Origin: JAJCYK01 sp965224285
GTDB taxonomy: Bacteria > Bacteroidota > Bacteroidia > Cytophagales > Cyclobacteriaceae
Length of the DNA stretch: 64,000 bases
Assembly (NCBI GenBank): GCA_965224285.1
Contig: OZ245043.1
Location: 5,022,001 to 5,086,000, forward strand
Reading direction: 5' to 3'
A program made the position numbers and the translations under genes. The notes beneath the pieces were generated by a model. It did no database searches, was not told the DNA's origin, and saw nothing but the letters and a program-made list of their open reading frames with translations. Each line of letters opens with the position of its first letter. Within the stretch, counting starts at the first letter, position 1. Shown piece by piece: positions 44,405 through 53,096 of this stretch.

Positions 44405-45298
44405 TTGAACTCACCCAAAATTAACATCATTGAATTCCCATCCAACTTGGGTTTGAAAAAGAAGAATCATGAAATCGAACCCGGGGTGAACCAGCTGCCG
44501 GATTGGTTGAGGCAACACGGCTTTCACCAGCGACTAAATCCGGTAAAAGTCGTCAGGGTCGACCCTCCGCTGTATTCAATGAAACTCGATTCTGAATCAG
44601 GCATAAGAAATGCCCAGAAAATCATAGAATACAGCATCAAGCAGTCGGAGGCGCTGGTGGATTTGTTAAACGGTGAATGTTTTAACCTGGTGATCGGGGG
44701 GGATTGCAGTATCTTGATTGGCAACGCTTTGGCTCTCAGACAGAGTGGGCATTACGGACTGTTTTTTCTGGATGGACACACCGATTTCATCACCCCGGAC
44801 CTTTCGGAAACCGGTGGCGCTGCTGGGATGGATCTGGCAATCGTCACCGGCTACGGGCATCCTAAACTGACCGACATCTTGAATTTGCAACCCTATTTTA
44901 AAGAAGAAGAAGTATTCTGTGTAGGTAACAGAGAATATGATCCTGAGTATGTGAAACCAATCCTCGAGTCAAATATTAATTATTTTGATTTGAAAAAGCT
45001 GCGTGAAACAGGAATCAGTAATTTATTAAATCAGTTTCTGAAGATGGTGAAGAAGCATAAGCTGGATGGATTTTTTATCCACTTGGATGTGGACGTGCTA
45101 CATGACAGCATTATGCCCGCTGTTGATAGCCGAGCAGAGGGAGGGTTATGGTATTCTGAATTTACGGAAATACTAAGACCATTGATCAAAAGTCAAAAGT
45201 GCATTGGAATTGAGATCACGATTCTTGACCCTAATTTGGATTTGCCCGGGCAATACACCAGGAGATTTGTTGATAGTTTCGTTGACCTACTGGTATAA
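44405..45298 (+). CDS. Arginase/agmatinase-family protein
   Basis: A 297-residue ureohydrolase-fold protein (start TTG 44405). The manganese motifs are visible in altered form: GGDCSILIG where the family has GGDHS, so one His ligand is Cys; FLDGHTDF for DAHxD; and IHLDVDVLHDS for the last Asp pair. The family cleaves guanidino groups (arginine, agmatine, formimidoylglutamate). The Cys substitution suggests a different metal or substrate. It lies just downstream of an amidohydrolase gene. Confidence 0.85.
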   Translation: MNSPKINIIEFPSNLGLKKKNHEIEPGVNQLPDWLRQHGFHQRLNPVKVVRVDPPLYSMKLDSESGIRNAQKIIEYSIKQSEALVDLLNGECFNLVIGGDCSILIGNALALRQSGHYGLFFLDGHTDFITPDLSETGGAAGMDLAIVTGYGHPKLTDILNLQPYFKEEEVFCVGNREYDPEYVKPILESNINYFDLKKLRETGISNLLNQFLKMVKKHKLDGFFIHLDVDVLHDSIMPAVDSRAEGGLWYSEFTEILRPLIKSQKCIGIEITILDPNLDLPGQYTRRFVDSFVDLLV

Positions 45299-45460
45299 GT
45301 TAAAACATGAAGGGAGTAACTTAGTGAATACAAGAGCGATTTTCAATGCGGTCAACACCGAAACTAATCTTCTTTTATCATCATAAAGTCGTAAGTTAAT
45401 CAAAGCTTCCCATAGGGAGGCCGATAGACATATTTAAGTAAATTCTCTAAATCAGTTAAT

Positions 45461-45910
45461 ATGGAAAAGTTAGATACTCTTAAAAAGTGGCTTCAGGAAG
45501 TATGGACCAATGAAAACGAGCATACCATCCACCAAATTTTTGTGCCTAAAAACGGGGGCAGTGCCAAAGGCCTGGGTAAGGATCAGGGAATCGGGCCGGA
45601 CGAATTCGTGATTTTTCACCGAAAACTGTTGAGCCTTATCCGTGAGGTGCAGGTAGAGATTGAGGATTTCAGCGAAAAAGGAGATACTATTTTTGCCGAG
45701 TGTAGTTTACAGGCCACCGATAGGGAAACCGGTAGTAAGGAGATAGGCATCAAAGGGTGTATCGTGGCCAGAATCGCGGATGGTAAGATATTGGATGCCA
45801 ACAATTATTTTGATTTTTTGGGACTTTTTGAAGCTCTGGGCTTATTACCAAAAAATACCTTTGCCAGCTGCCTGGATGGTGAGGCAGTAGGAGGCCATAC
45901 CGAAATGTAA
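45461..45910 (+). CDS. SnoaL/NTF2-like protein
   Basis: A 149-residue soluble protein of the SnoaL-like polyketide-cyclase fold: TLKKWLQEVWTNENEHTIHQ, a central VEIEDFSEKGDTIFAECSLQ and a C-terminal VARIADGKILDANNYFDFLG. No signal peptide is present. The catalytic role is unknown. The neighbouring membrane protein gene starts 3 bases after its stop. Confidence 0.82.
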   Translation: MEKLDTLKKWLQEVWTNENEHTIHQIFVPKNGGSAKGLGKDQGIGPDEFVIFHRKLLSLIREVQVEIEDFSEKGDTIFAECSLQATDRETGSKEIGIKGCIVARIADGKILDANNYFDFLGLFEALGLLPKNTFASCLDGEAVGGHTEM

Positions 45911-45913
45911 CGG

Positions 45914-46456
45914 TTGCAAAAAACTTGTTCCGTTGGGACCAATCAATCATTTTCTTCAGTGAAGTACTTTCGAGTCATCTACCAAGAGATATTTCTAGTG
46001 CTGATAATTTCAATCATTGCTGTCGTCAGTACCGGACTATTGGTAGGTTTTGACGACTTGTTTGACACTCAAAATGTTCTGTTAAACGATTTCTATCTAG
46101 GGGTATCTTCTGGCTTATTTATGATATGTTTACTGCTTATTTTAACCTATCTAATCTACCTGCCCCGTCAAATTTTAAGTCGATTCCAAAATAATGTCCC
46201 AAACATTATCTTATTAGCCACCATTTCCTGGTTAATTATTTCCATAAGTTTGGTTATGAGTAACTTATCCATTGTGCATTCATTTGGAAATGGTTGGATT
46301 ATTTATCCTCCGATAAGCGCAACAAGCCCTGATGAATTAAAGTTTGAAGGAAATACCATTACTCGACAAGTCCGCAATTTTTTGATGGTGCTGCAAACTG
46401 TTTTGTTGTTATCCTTGGTGTGGGTGAGTTTAAGAACGGGTAAGAAGCTGAACTGA
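45914..46456 (+). CDS. Membrane protein with four helices, unknown function
   Basis: A 180-residue protein (start TTG 45914; a later start is possible). Four helices are visible at about 26-46, 66-86, 100-120 and 154-174. Between the third and fourth is a periplasmic loop with GWIIYPPISATSPDE, faintly like the haem-copper oxidase loop WTxYPPLS. That resemblance could be chance, since no haem-copper His motif is present. It overlaps the previous gene's end region and may be co-translated with it. Confidence 0.6.
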   Translation: MQKTCSVGTNQSFSSVKYFRVIYQEIFLVLIISIIAVVSTGLLVGFDDLFDTQNVLLNDFYLGVSSGLFMICLLLILTYLIYLPRQILSRFQNNVPNIILLATISWLIISISLVMSNLSIVHSFGNGWIIYPPISATSPDELKFEGNTITRQVRNFLMVLQTVLLLSLVWVSLRTGKKLN

Positions 46457-46525
46457 TCAAATCAATTGCCATCACCATTCAAGGGATTCCTACATATCGC
46501 CAGCGCAAATATCTAAGAGGGCAAT

Positions 46526-47557
46526 TTAGTTCCAGATTTCCTCGGGGAAATTCTCGCTGCTATTAGGGAAAAATCCACAAAACTGACAAAATTCTGGAGG
46601 AGGCATTCCATTAGGGCCGGGATCACAAAAGCTGTCCGGGAAGGATACGCCGAGGTCTATCAGATCCTGTCGACGAAACAAGAACAACTTTTCATCCATA
46701 GCGGAGACATTAAAATAACCCAAAGCCTTGACTGTAGGGTCCTGTACCTGGCTAATGTTACCCTCGATAATTCCAGGGGTAGGGTCAAAGATGGACCCGG
46801 TATTGTTGCGCTGTTCGTCCACCGCGTTCCAAAAGTTAAAAGCATTTGAGGTGAGAGAGTATTGCCTTACAAAAAACCTATAACTGGTTTCATACTCAAT
46901 CTCACTGGTGAAAAATCCCATACTCAAGCCGTTTATGTCGGTATGAGCCTGGGTACTACCGAATAGTTGCAAGAATTCCCGGGGTTGGTCTAGCACCCAG
47001 CATAACCTATTGGCTATGATAATGGTAAAAACCTCCCGGTAATCCCAGCGGTAATATGCCGGTCCTTCACGGCTACGGGTGTCTAGCAATATTTCAAAAC
47101 CTTCAATGGTGATCTCATTTCCCATAGGAGAAACTGCGGTTTGCTCCGATAATCGCAAATAAAGGGAATCGATAGGAGCTACTGGGACCATTTTTTCCGG
47201 TGAGGATCGATAGGAGTTTCCATTGGCGGTCTCTATAAACAAAGTATAGGTACTGCCAACACAGCCCCTGAATTCCGGACCTGAAATATAAGTCCCGGCA
47301 TTTTGCTCCAGAAAAATGCATGAATCGCCAAGATTATTCTCAACGGTCACCGAGGCTCCTGATTCGGGTATTGCATCTGAAAAATTATTCAAACTCTTTA
47401 AAACAACACGATAAGGACCTGACCCATTATGAATTAAAGATTCCACTACCAATTGTGTATCATTATTATTTACCTGAAGGTTAAACGGATCTATACAGGA
47501 AATTAACATCAATCCAGTACATGCAGCGGAGAATAGTAATTTCAACCTTGGTTTCAT
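46526..47557 (-). CDS. DUF4249 lipoprotein
   Basis: About 343 residues from ATG 47557 (MKPRLKLLFS), with a lipobox at LISC. The mature part has the DUF4249 pattern: VVESLIHNGSGPYRVVLKSL near the start, GTYTISGP-like turns and a Cys-rich C-terminus (CDPGPNGMPPPEFCQFCG). Members usually follow a TonB-dependent receptor gene and sit at the cell surface; here no receptor is adjacent. Function is unknown, perhaps substrate capture. It converges with the + strand gene ending at 46456. Confidence 0.85.
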   Translation of the reverse strand: MKPRLKLLFSAACTGLMLISCIDPFNLQVNNNDTQLVVESLIHNGSGPYRVVLKSLNNFSDAIPESGASVTVENNLGDSCIFLEQNAGTYISGPEFRGCVGSTYTLFIETANGNSYRSSPEKMVPVAPIDSLYLRLSEQTAVSPMGNEITIEGFEILLDTRSREGPAYYRWDYREVFTIIIANRLCWVLDQPREFLQLFGSTQAHTDINGLSMGFFTSEIEYETSYRFFVRQYSLTSNAFNFWNAVDEQRNNTGSIFDPTPGIIEGNISQVQDPTVKALGYFNVSAMDEKLFLFRRQDLIDLGVSFPDSFCDPGPNGMPPPEFCQFCGFFPNSSENFPEEIWN

Positions 47558-47575
47558 TAGATTTAAAATAATCAT

Positions 47576-47919
47576 TAATCGAGTTAATGTTGAGTTTTAT
47601 TTAGTGTTAAAATAATTTCTCAATTATGCCTACTGGTCTCATACTCATAAGCCACTATAATCAATTCCTGAAATTGATTAGAATACCTAATAAATATGTC
47701 CAGTGGTATTAATCCCAAAAATTTTGATAACCGGAAAATAATATTGGAATTATCCCAGAGAAATTTTTCTGGAAAATTATCTTCCTCATGCTAGTTACTT
47801 CATTAGTATCAACTAATTATTTCCCTTATATTTAGATAGTTAACTAATTCGCTCCAAGGCAGAATGACCAATGCTTGAAATGCAAGCAGGCAGGCGGTGA
47901 GCAAGGTAATGAGTTGGTG
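47576..47919. other. Divergent intergenic region
   Basis: A 362-bp space between the DUF4249 gene (minus) and DUF418 gene (plus). It contains a perfect 8-bp inverted repeat, AATCAATT (47659-47666) and AATTGATT (47672-47679), with a 5-base spacer, which could be an operator. Otherwise A+T-rich without a gene. Confidence 0.4.
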
Positions 47920-49185
47920 ATGATCGAAGAAATAACATCATTCACACCCAAGAATGTTTCTTTGACCAGCCCCGTTCCGCCCAAACAACGCCACCATATA
48001 ATCGACATCATTCGTGGCTTTGCTCTTTTCGGAGTGTTGCTTTCCAATATGATCTGGACCAGCCAGCACTTTGCCCTGACCCATGACGATCGAGCCGCCA
48101 TTGCCACTTTTGAAATTGACCGGGTGTTTACCGCACTATCAGTAGGATTGGTGGATTATAAGTTTTACACCTTATTTTCAATGTTGTTTGGGCTGGGTTT
48201 TGCCATTCAGCTATCCAGGGCGTCAGGCAAAAGTCAGAATGTCTTACCCACTTATCTACGCCGGTTAGGATTTTTATTATTGTTCGGAATCATTCACGCT
48301 TTGTGCCTGTGGTTTGGCGATGTGCTACACCACTATGCTCTCCTGGGATTCATTTTGATATTATTTCGCAATGTCAGTAACAAATCCCTGTTGAATTGGA
48401 CTATTGGCATTGCTGTTTTTACCGCGCTTCTTCCTGCTGCACAAGTAGTTTTAGCCCCAGAACATCTGGATACTACCAAGAACTTAAACGAGGAAGCCAT
48501 ACGATATCACATGTTAACCGGTAACAACTGGGCTGAATATATACGAATCAATATCCAGGTGCAGCTTGATTATTATAATGGACCCCTTTTAGAAGACGAC
48601 GGTCAATTTGCCTGGTTCCTCAGCATCTTTTGGAAGTTCTTACTGGGGTTCTATATTGGTCGGAATTTGCTGCTGCAAAACCATGAAAAATATTTGCCAT
48701 TTTATCGACGCTTATTTCTGCCGGCCTTGGTATCTGGGCTGGTAGTTGCCTCTGTTTTGGCTTTGGGACTTATATCCGGTGTTTACTTGCCGGAAGTAAC
48801 CTGGGCGAAGTTGAGCTGGATTGTATTTGAAATTGGCATACTGAGCCTTTCCTTGGCTTATCTGTCGGGCTTAGTATTGCTATTTCAACGGTCTAAATGG
48901 AAGAAAATATTATTGTGGTTGGCCCCGGTAGGAAGAATGGCTTTGACCAACTACTGCTCTCATAGTTTGGTGTTTATATTTTTGTTTTATGGAATTGGTT
49001 TGGACTTATTGGGTAAGGTTGGGTCAACCTTTTGTTGGATAGCCAGTGTTTTGATATTTGGGATACAAATTATACTTAGCCGGTGGTGGCTTAAGCAATT
49101 TCGTTTTGGACCATTGGAATGGATCTGGCGTAGCCTTACTTATGGCAAGTTACAAGCAATGTCAAGAGGCCAGGAAAATTCATAA
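47920..49185 (+). CDS. DUF418 family membrane protein
   Basis: About 421 residues from ATG 47920 (MIEEITSFTP); the frame is open 45 bases upstream. It has about ten helices. The DUF418 pattern is clear: IDIIRGFALFGVLLSNMIW near the N-terminus, FSMLFGLGFAIQLSRA, YLRRLGFLLLFGIIHALCLW and the C-terminal WLAPVGRMALTNYCSHS, then FGPLEWIWRSLTYGK. The family belongs near membrane acyltransferases but has no proven substrate. A bidirectional terminator follows. Confidence 0.9.
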   Translation: MIEEITSFTPKNVSLTSPVPPKQRHHIIDIIRGFALFGVLLSNMIWTSQHFALTHDDRAAIATFEIDRVFTALSVGLVDYKFYTLFSMLFGLGFAIQLSRASGKSQNVLPTYLRRLGFLLLFGIIHALCLWFGDVLHHYALLGFILILFRNVSNKSLLNWTIGIAVFTALLPAAQVVLAPEHLDTTKNLNEEAIRYHMLTGNNWAEYIRINIQVQLDYYNGPLLEDDGQFAWFLSIFWKFLLGFYIGRNLLLQNHEKYLPFYRRLFLPALVSGLVVASVLALGLISGVYLPEVTWAKLSWIVFEIGILSLSLAYLSGLVLLFQRSKWKKILLWLAPVGRMALTNYCSHSLVFIFLFYGIGLDLLGKVGSTFCWIASVLIFGIQIILSRWWLKQFRFGPLEWIWRSLTYGKLQAMSRGQENS

Positions 49186-49258
49186 TTGCAGTATCTTCTG
49201 AACGGTAGGGATAGTACTAACTGAACAGGCTTAAAAAACTTTCCCTTTGAGTTAAAAA

Positions 49259-49284
49259 AAATAGGCAGCCTAAACCGCCTATTT
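49259..49284. terminator. Bidirectional intrinsic terminator
   Basis: AAATAGGC and GCCTATTT form a perfect 8-bp stem around a 10-base loop. An A-run precedes and a T-rich stretch follows, so it can stop transcription from both the + strand DUF418 gene and the minus-strand katG gene, which converge here. Confidence 0.7.
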
Positions 49285-49325
49285 CTAATTTACTTATTAT
49301 GGTGTTGCGGATTTATATTGAAATA

Positions 49326-51569
49326 TTAAAACCGATCCAGGTTCATCACTTTATCCCAGGCTTTAATAAAATCATTAACGAATCGCTCTTCAGAGTCGGC
49401 ATAGGCATACACCTCTGCCAGAGCCCTTAGCTCTGAATTCGACCCGAAAATCAGATCTACTCTGGTGCCGGTCCATTTGAGTTCACCACTGGCGCGGTCA
49501 CGACCTTCAAAAACTTCCTCAGCTTCCGAATTGGCTTTCCAGGTAATACCCAGGTCCAACAAGTTGACGAAGTAATCGTTGGTGAGCATTTCCTTACGAT
49601 CGGTGAAAACCCCGTGTGAAGACTGATCAAAATTGGTATTGAGTACTCTCATACCTCCCAGCAACACGGTCATTTCAGGGGCGGTTAGGGTTAGTAGCTG
49701 TGCCTTATCGATCAATAATTCTTCTGCTGATGCGGAGTATTTATCATTCTTATAATTTCTGAATCCATCCGCCGCTGGCTCCAATACCTCAAAAGCCTCG
49801 ATGTCTGTTTGTTCCGGTGAGGCATCGGTACGACCGGGAGTGAAGGGGACAATTATATTGTGCCCTGCCTTACGGCCTGCTTCTTCCACCGCGGCGCATC
49901 CACCCAGCACAATCATATCTGCCAGGGAGATCTTCTTTCCATTGGACTGCTCTTGGTTAAATTGCTCCTGCAAATCGCTAAGTTTCCCCAAGACCTTTTG
50001 CAGTTGGGAAGGATGGTTTACCCTCCAATGCCGTTGGGGTTTAAGGCGGATGCGAGCGCCATTGGCGCCTCCCCGTTTGTCGGAATCCCGGTAGGTTGAA
50101 GCAGAAGCCCAGGCCGTGGATACCAGTTCGGCTACGCTAAGTCCCGATGATAGAATTTTATCCCTCAACTGGGCGATGTCCTGATCGTTTACTAAAGGAT
50201 GATCAACTGCCGGTAAAGGGTCCTGCCAGATCAACTCTTCAGCAGGCACTTCAGGGCCTAGATACCGCTCTTTCGGCCCCATGTCCCGGTGGGTCAACTT
50301 ATACCAGGCTCGCGCAAAAGCATCGTGAAATTCCTCTGGATTCTCGAAAAATCGCCTCGAAATAGGCTCATAATCCGGATCCATTTTTAAGGCCAAATCG
50401 GTGGTGAGCATGAAAGGAGCATGGGTTTTAGACGGATCATGGGCATCGGGTACAGTCCCTGCGCCAGCTCCATCTTTTGGTCTCCACTGATGAGCGCCGG
50501 CTGGGCTTTTGGTTAATTCCCAATCGAAACCAAAGAGGTTTTCAAAGAAGTTATTGCTCCATTTGGTGGGAGTGGTAGTCCAAGCACCTTCCAGTCCGCT
50601 GGTGATAGTGTTTTCAGCGTGACCGCTGCCAAAACTATTGCTCCAGCCCAAGCCCTGTTCTTCTATACTGGCTCCGGCAGGCTCCCTTCCCACATACTGT
50701 TCTACCCCTGCTGCACCATGGGTTTTACCAAATGTATGTCCGCCTGCAATTAAGGCAACGGTTTCCTCGTCATTCATGGCCATTCTTCCGAAGGTTTCTC
50801 TGATGTCATGAGCGGCTGCCACCGGATCTGGATTGCCGTTAGGACCCTCAGGATTTACATAGATAAGCCCCATTTGGACCGCTCCCAAAGGATTTTCCAA
50901 TTCCCGATCACCCGTGTAACGTTTATCTCCTAACCACTCAGTTTCAGAGCCCCAGTAGATATCCTGCTCCGCTTCCCAAACATCTTCCCGGCCTCCGGCA
51001 AAGCCAAAGGTTTTAACCCCCATAGACTCCAATGCACAGTTCCCTGCCAATATCATTAGATCAGCCCAGGAGATTTTTTTTCCGTATTTCTTCTTTACAG
51101 GCCAAAGCAGAAGTCTAGCTTTATCCAGATTAGCATTGTCCGGCCAGCTGTTCAGTGGAGCAAATCGCTGTGAACCGGTGCCTCCTCCTCCCCGGCCATC
51201 GGCTATGCGGTAGGTTCCGGCGCTATGCCAGGCCATTCTGATAAAGAACGGACCATAATGGCCATAATCGGCTGGCCACCAATCCTGCGAATCGGTCATT
51301 AATTCGTAAAGGTCTTGTTTTACCGCTGCCAAGTCCAGGCTTTTAAATTCTTCAGCGTAGTTGAAATCCTCCCCCATAGGATCTGATAAGGAAGAGTGTT
51401 GACGGAGAATGCCTAAATTCGGTTGGTTTGGCCACCAATCGCGATTTGAAGTGCCGCCACCGGCGCTTTGGTTGAGCTCCCCATGCATGAAAGGGCATTT
51501 TCTGGATGATTCGTTTACTTCCCAAGCTTCACCGTTGGTAGAAGCTCCCGAAGGTGTGTTATTTCCCAT
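49326..51569 (-). CDS. katG: Catalase-peroxidase
   Basis: A 747-residue bifunctional haem enzyme that destroys hydrogen peroxide. The distal site is Arg111, Trp114 and His115 (RMAWHSAGTYR); the proximal His is in GGHTFGKTHGAA. The Trp-Tyr-Met adduct residues are seen as Trp114, Tyr in GLIYVNPEGPNG and Met in FGRMAMNDEET. The length and the second, haem-free C-terminal half are standard. A promoter-like element lies 35 bases upstream. It is likely induced by oxidative stress, but no regulator box was identified. Confidence 0.97.
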   Translation of the reverse strand: MGNNTPSGASTNGEAWEVNESSRKCPFMHGELNQSAGGGTSNRDWWPNQPNLGILRQHSSLSDPMGEDFNYAEEFKSLDLAAVKQDLYELMTDSQDWWPADYGHYGPFFIRMAWHSAGTYRIADGRGGGGTGSQRFAPLNSWPDNANLDKARLLLWPVKKKYGKKISWADLMILAGNCALESMGVKTFGFAGGREDVWEAEQDIYWGSETEWLGDKRYTGDRELENPLGAVQMGLIYVNPEGPNGNPDPVAAAHDIRETFGRMAMNDEETVALIAGGHTFGKTHGAAGVEQYVGREPAGASIEEQGLGWSNSFGSGHAENTITSGLEGAWTTTPTKWSNNFFENLFGFDWELTKSPAGAHQWRPKDGAGAGTVPDAHDPSKTHAPFMLTTDLALKMDPDYEPISRRFFENPEEFHDAFARAWYKLTHRDMGPKERYLGPEVPAEELIWQDPLPAVDHPLVNDQDIAQLRDKILSSGLSVAELVSTAWASASTYRDSDKRGGANGARIRLKPQRHWRVNHPSQLQKVLGKLSDLQEQFNQEQSNGKKISLADMIVLGGCAAVEEAGRKAGHNIIVPFTPGRTDASPEQTDIEAFEVLEPAADGFRNYKNDKYSASAEELLIDKAQLLTLTAPEMTVLLGGMRVLNTNFDQSSHGVFTDRKEMLTNDYFVNLLDLGITWKANSEAEEVFEGRDRASGELKWTGTRVDLIFGSNSELRALAEVYAYADSEERFVNDFIKAWDKVMNLDRF

Positions 51570-51603
51570 ATGTTAAAAGATATTTTAAGGTTATTGAAGA
51601 AAT

Positions 51604-51611
51604 CAAAAATA
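51604..51611 (-). promoter_or_regulatory. Candidate -7 element of katG
   Basis: On the minus strand this reads TATTTTTG, matching TAnnTTTG, about 35 bases before the katG ATG. No convincing -33 element was identified. Confidence 0.4.
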
Positions 51612-51841
51612 CAATAAACTTTACTTATTGTTTTTAATTATCCATAAGAATAATATATGAGTATTAACTAAAAGTTATTAGACATTCAAATACCGGCCTC
51701 AAGCAGGTTATGACATCTAATGAGATCAATCAAGCCTCCACTGAATAGCGCTTTACGGCTGCAGATACCCAAAAAAAATAGAGGAGCTATCCCCTCCGGG
51801 ACAACTCCCCAATTTTACCAACTAGTGCTGGCCATGGTAAA

Positions 51842-52390
51842 TTAATTGCTGGTTGCTAGTTCCTTGGCTACCGGAAAATCAATATCGGTATCAGAGATAT
51901 GATTAATGTAGTTAGTAAAGGTATTCAACGATACCAGTCCAATGACTTCAACCAATGCAGCTTTATTGTATCCGGCTTCGAAGAAGGCAGAAATGGTGTT
52001 GTCACCTGGATAGCCTCTGGTTTCGGTGATCTCCTTGGCTAAATCAGATAAGGCCTTAAGTTTTTGGTCCTCTATATTCCCATTACGGATCTCCAAGGTC
52101 TGATCTTCAGTTAAACCCGTCATTTTACCTACTGCGGTATGGGCTGAGAGACAATATTGACAATTATTGGTTTGGCCCACTGCCAAAGCTACTGTTTCAA
52201 CTTCCTTTGAGGATAATTCTCCTTGTTTAAGGATTTCATCAAAGGTGAGCATAGCCTTTAAACCATGATGGGAGTTGGCGGTTACCGCATAAATATTTGG
52301 TACCATGCCTACTTTGGACTCCAATGATCCGTAAATTTCCTGGGTTTCAGGGGAAACTTCCTCTTTACTTAAAATTGCTAAATTTTTCAT
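51842..52390 (-). CDS. Carboxymuconolactone decarboxylase-family (AhpD-like) protein
   Basis: A 182-residue protein of the CMD/AhpD group. The redox motif is C-Q-Y-C followed by L-S-A-H (NCQYCLSAHTAVGK), as in alkylhydroperoxidase D-type enzymes. VETVALAVGQTN and ALVEVIGLVSLNTFTNYINH are standard neighbours. It likely reduces peroxides or handles thiol-disulfide exchange. It lies 46 bases after a TetR gene, with an operator candidate in between, so TetR probably controls it. Confidence 0.9.
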   Translation of the reverse strand: MKNLAILSKEEVSPETQEIYGSLESKVGMVPNIYAVTANSHHGLKAMLTFDEILKQGELSSKEVETVALAVGQTNNCQYCLSAHTAVGKMTGLTEDQTLEIRNGNIEDQKLKALSDLAKEITETRGYPGDNTISAFFEAGYNKAALVEVIGLVSLNTFTNYINHISDTDIDFPVAKELATSN

Positions 52391-52397
52391 AATGTGT

Positions 52398-52418
52398 ATT
52401 TTATACTAAATGGTCAAA
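52398..52418. promoter_or_regulatory. Candidate TetR operator, site 1
   Basis: This 21-bp site (ending ATGGTCAAA on the + strand) lies just upstream of the AhpD-like gene. It matches the site at 53022-53042 at 16 of 21 positions, with the outer blocks ATTTT, TAC and TGGTCAAA identical. The dyad character is partial. Confidence 0.5.
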
Positions 52419-52435
52419 AATTGATTAAAAATTTT

Positions 52436-53023
52436 TTATTGATTGATTATTTGTAAGCTAATTCGAAGCAATGGCTCAAGCATTTTACGGCTAGGATATA
52501 TTCGCCGGGTAACCTGTATGCCATTCCAAACGGATAACAAATATCGAGCAGCAATAGAAGTATCCACCTCATGCGATAACTGATTCAATCGTTGAGCCTT
52601 ATCCAGGCACTCTTTAAAATATTGTTCCAACCTTTTTAATTTCTCTGCGGCTAGTTCCTCTAATTCCTGGTCTATACTGTTTAATTCAGTGACTGCATTG
52701 GCAAAGAAACAACCCCTTTGGTGCTCAAGGAGACTTTTGGCATCACAAACCTCACGAAAAAGATCTCTAATCACTTCAAGAGGTTGATCACTACTTTCTA
52801 TCTTTTTAGCCAATTCTCTAAATAGATTGCTGGCATGAAAGTTTATTACCTGTTGATATAACTGTTTCTTATTACCAAAAGCATTATAAAGACTTCCCTT
52901 GTTCAGGCTCATAGCATCTAACAACTCCTCAGTGGTGGTTGATTCATATCCCTTGTTCCAAAATACTTCTGAAGCTTGTTTCAGCACTTGGTCCTCATCA
53001 AATTTTCTATGTCGCCCAGCCAT
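52436..53023 (-). CDS. TetR family transcriptional regulator
   Basis: About 195 residues from ATG 53023 (MAGRHRKFDEDQVL); an in-frame TTG 18 bases upstream is less likely. The N-terminal helix-turn-helix shows VLKQASEVFWNKGYESTTTE, ELLDAMSLNKGSLYNAFGNK. The Cys at about 98 in HQRGCFF is typical of the TetR subgroup near AhpD/CMD genes and might sense oxidants or electrophiles (inference). It lies between a pirin gene and an AhpD-like gene on the same strand. The start codon overlaps operator site 2, consistent with self-control. Confidence 0.92.
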   Translation of the reverse strand: MAGRHRKFDEDQVLKQASEVFWNKGYESTTTEELLDAMSLNKGSLYNAFGNKKQLYQQVINFHASNLFRELAKKIESSDQPLEVIRDLFREVCDAKSLLEHQRGCFFANAVTELNSIDQELEELAAEKLKRLEQYFKECLDKAQRLNQLSHEVDTSIAARYLLSVWNGIQVTRRIYPSRKMLEPLLRISLQIINQ

Positions 53024-53042
53024 TTTGTACCGTTTGGTCAAA
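53022..53042. promoter_or_regulatory. Candidate TetR operator, site 2
   Basis: A 21-bp relative of site 1 that overlaps the tetR start codon. On the minus strand it has TTTGACC and GGTACAAA as near-inverted arms around AAAC, so it is the more palindromic of the two. Confidence 0.5.
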
Positions 53043-53096
53043 TTCTATTAAATTAACGATAGTCGCCACAGTTTGGTTCCGGAATGGTAAAAAAAA

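Noticed and set aside
45914..46456. Haem-copper oxidase subunit I fragment, from the YPPIS loop
   Set aside because: No metal-binding histidine motifs are present and the protein has only four helices; the loop match is too short.
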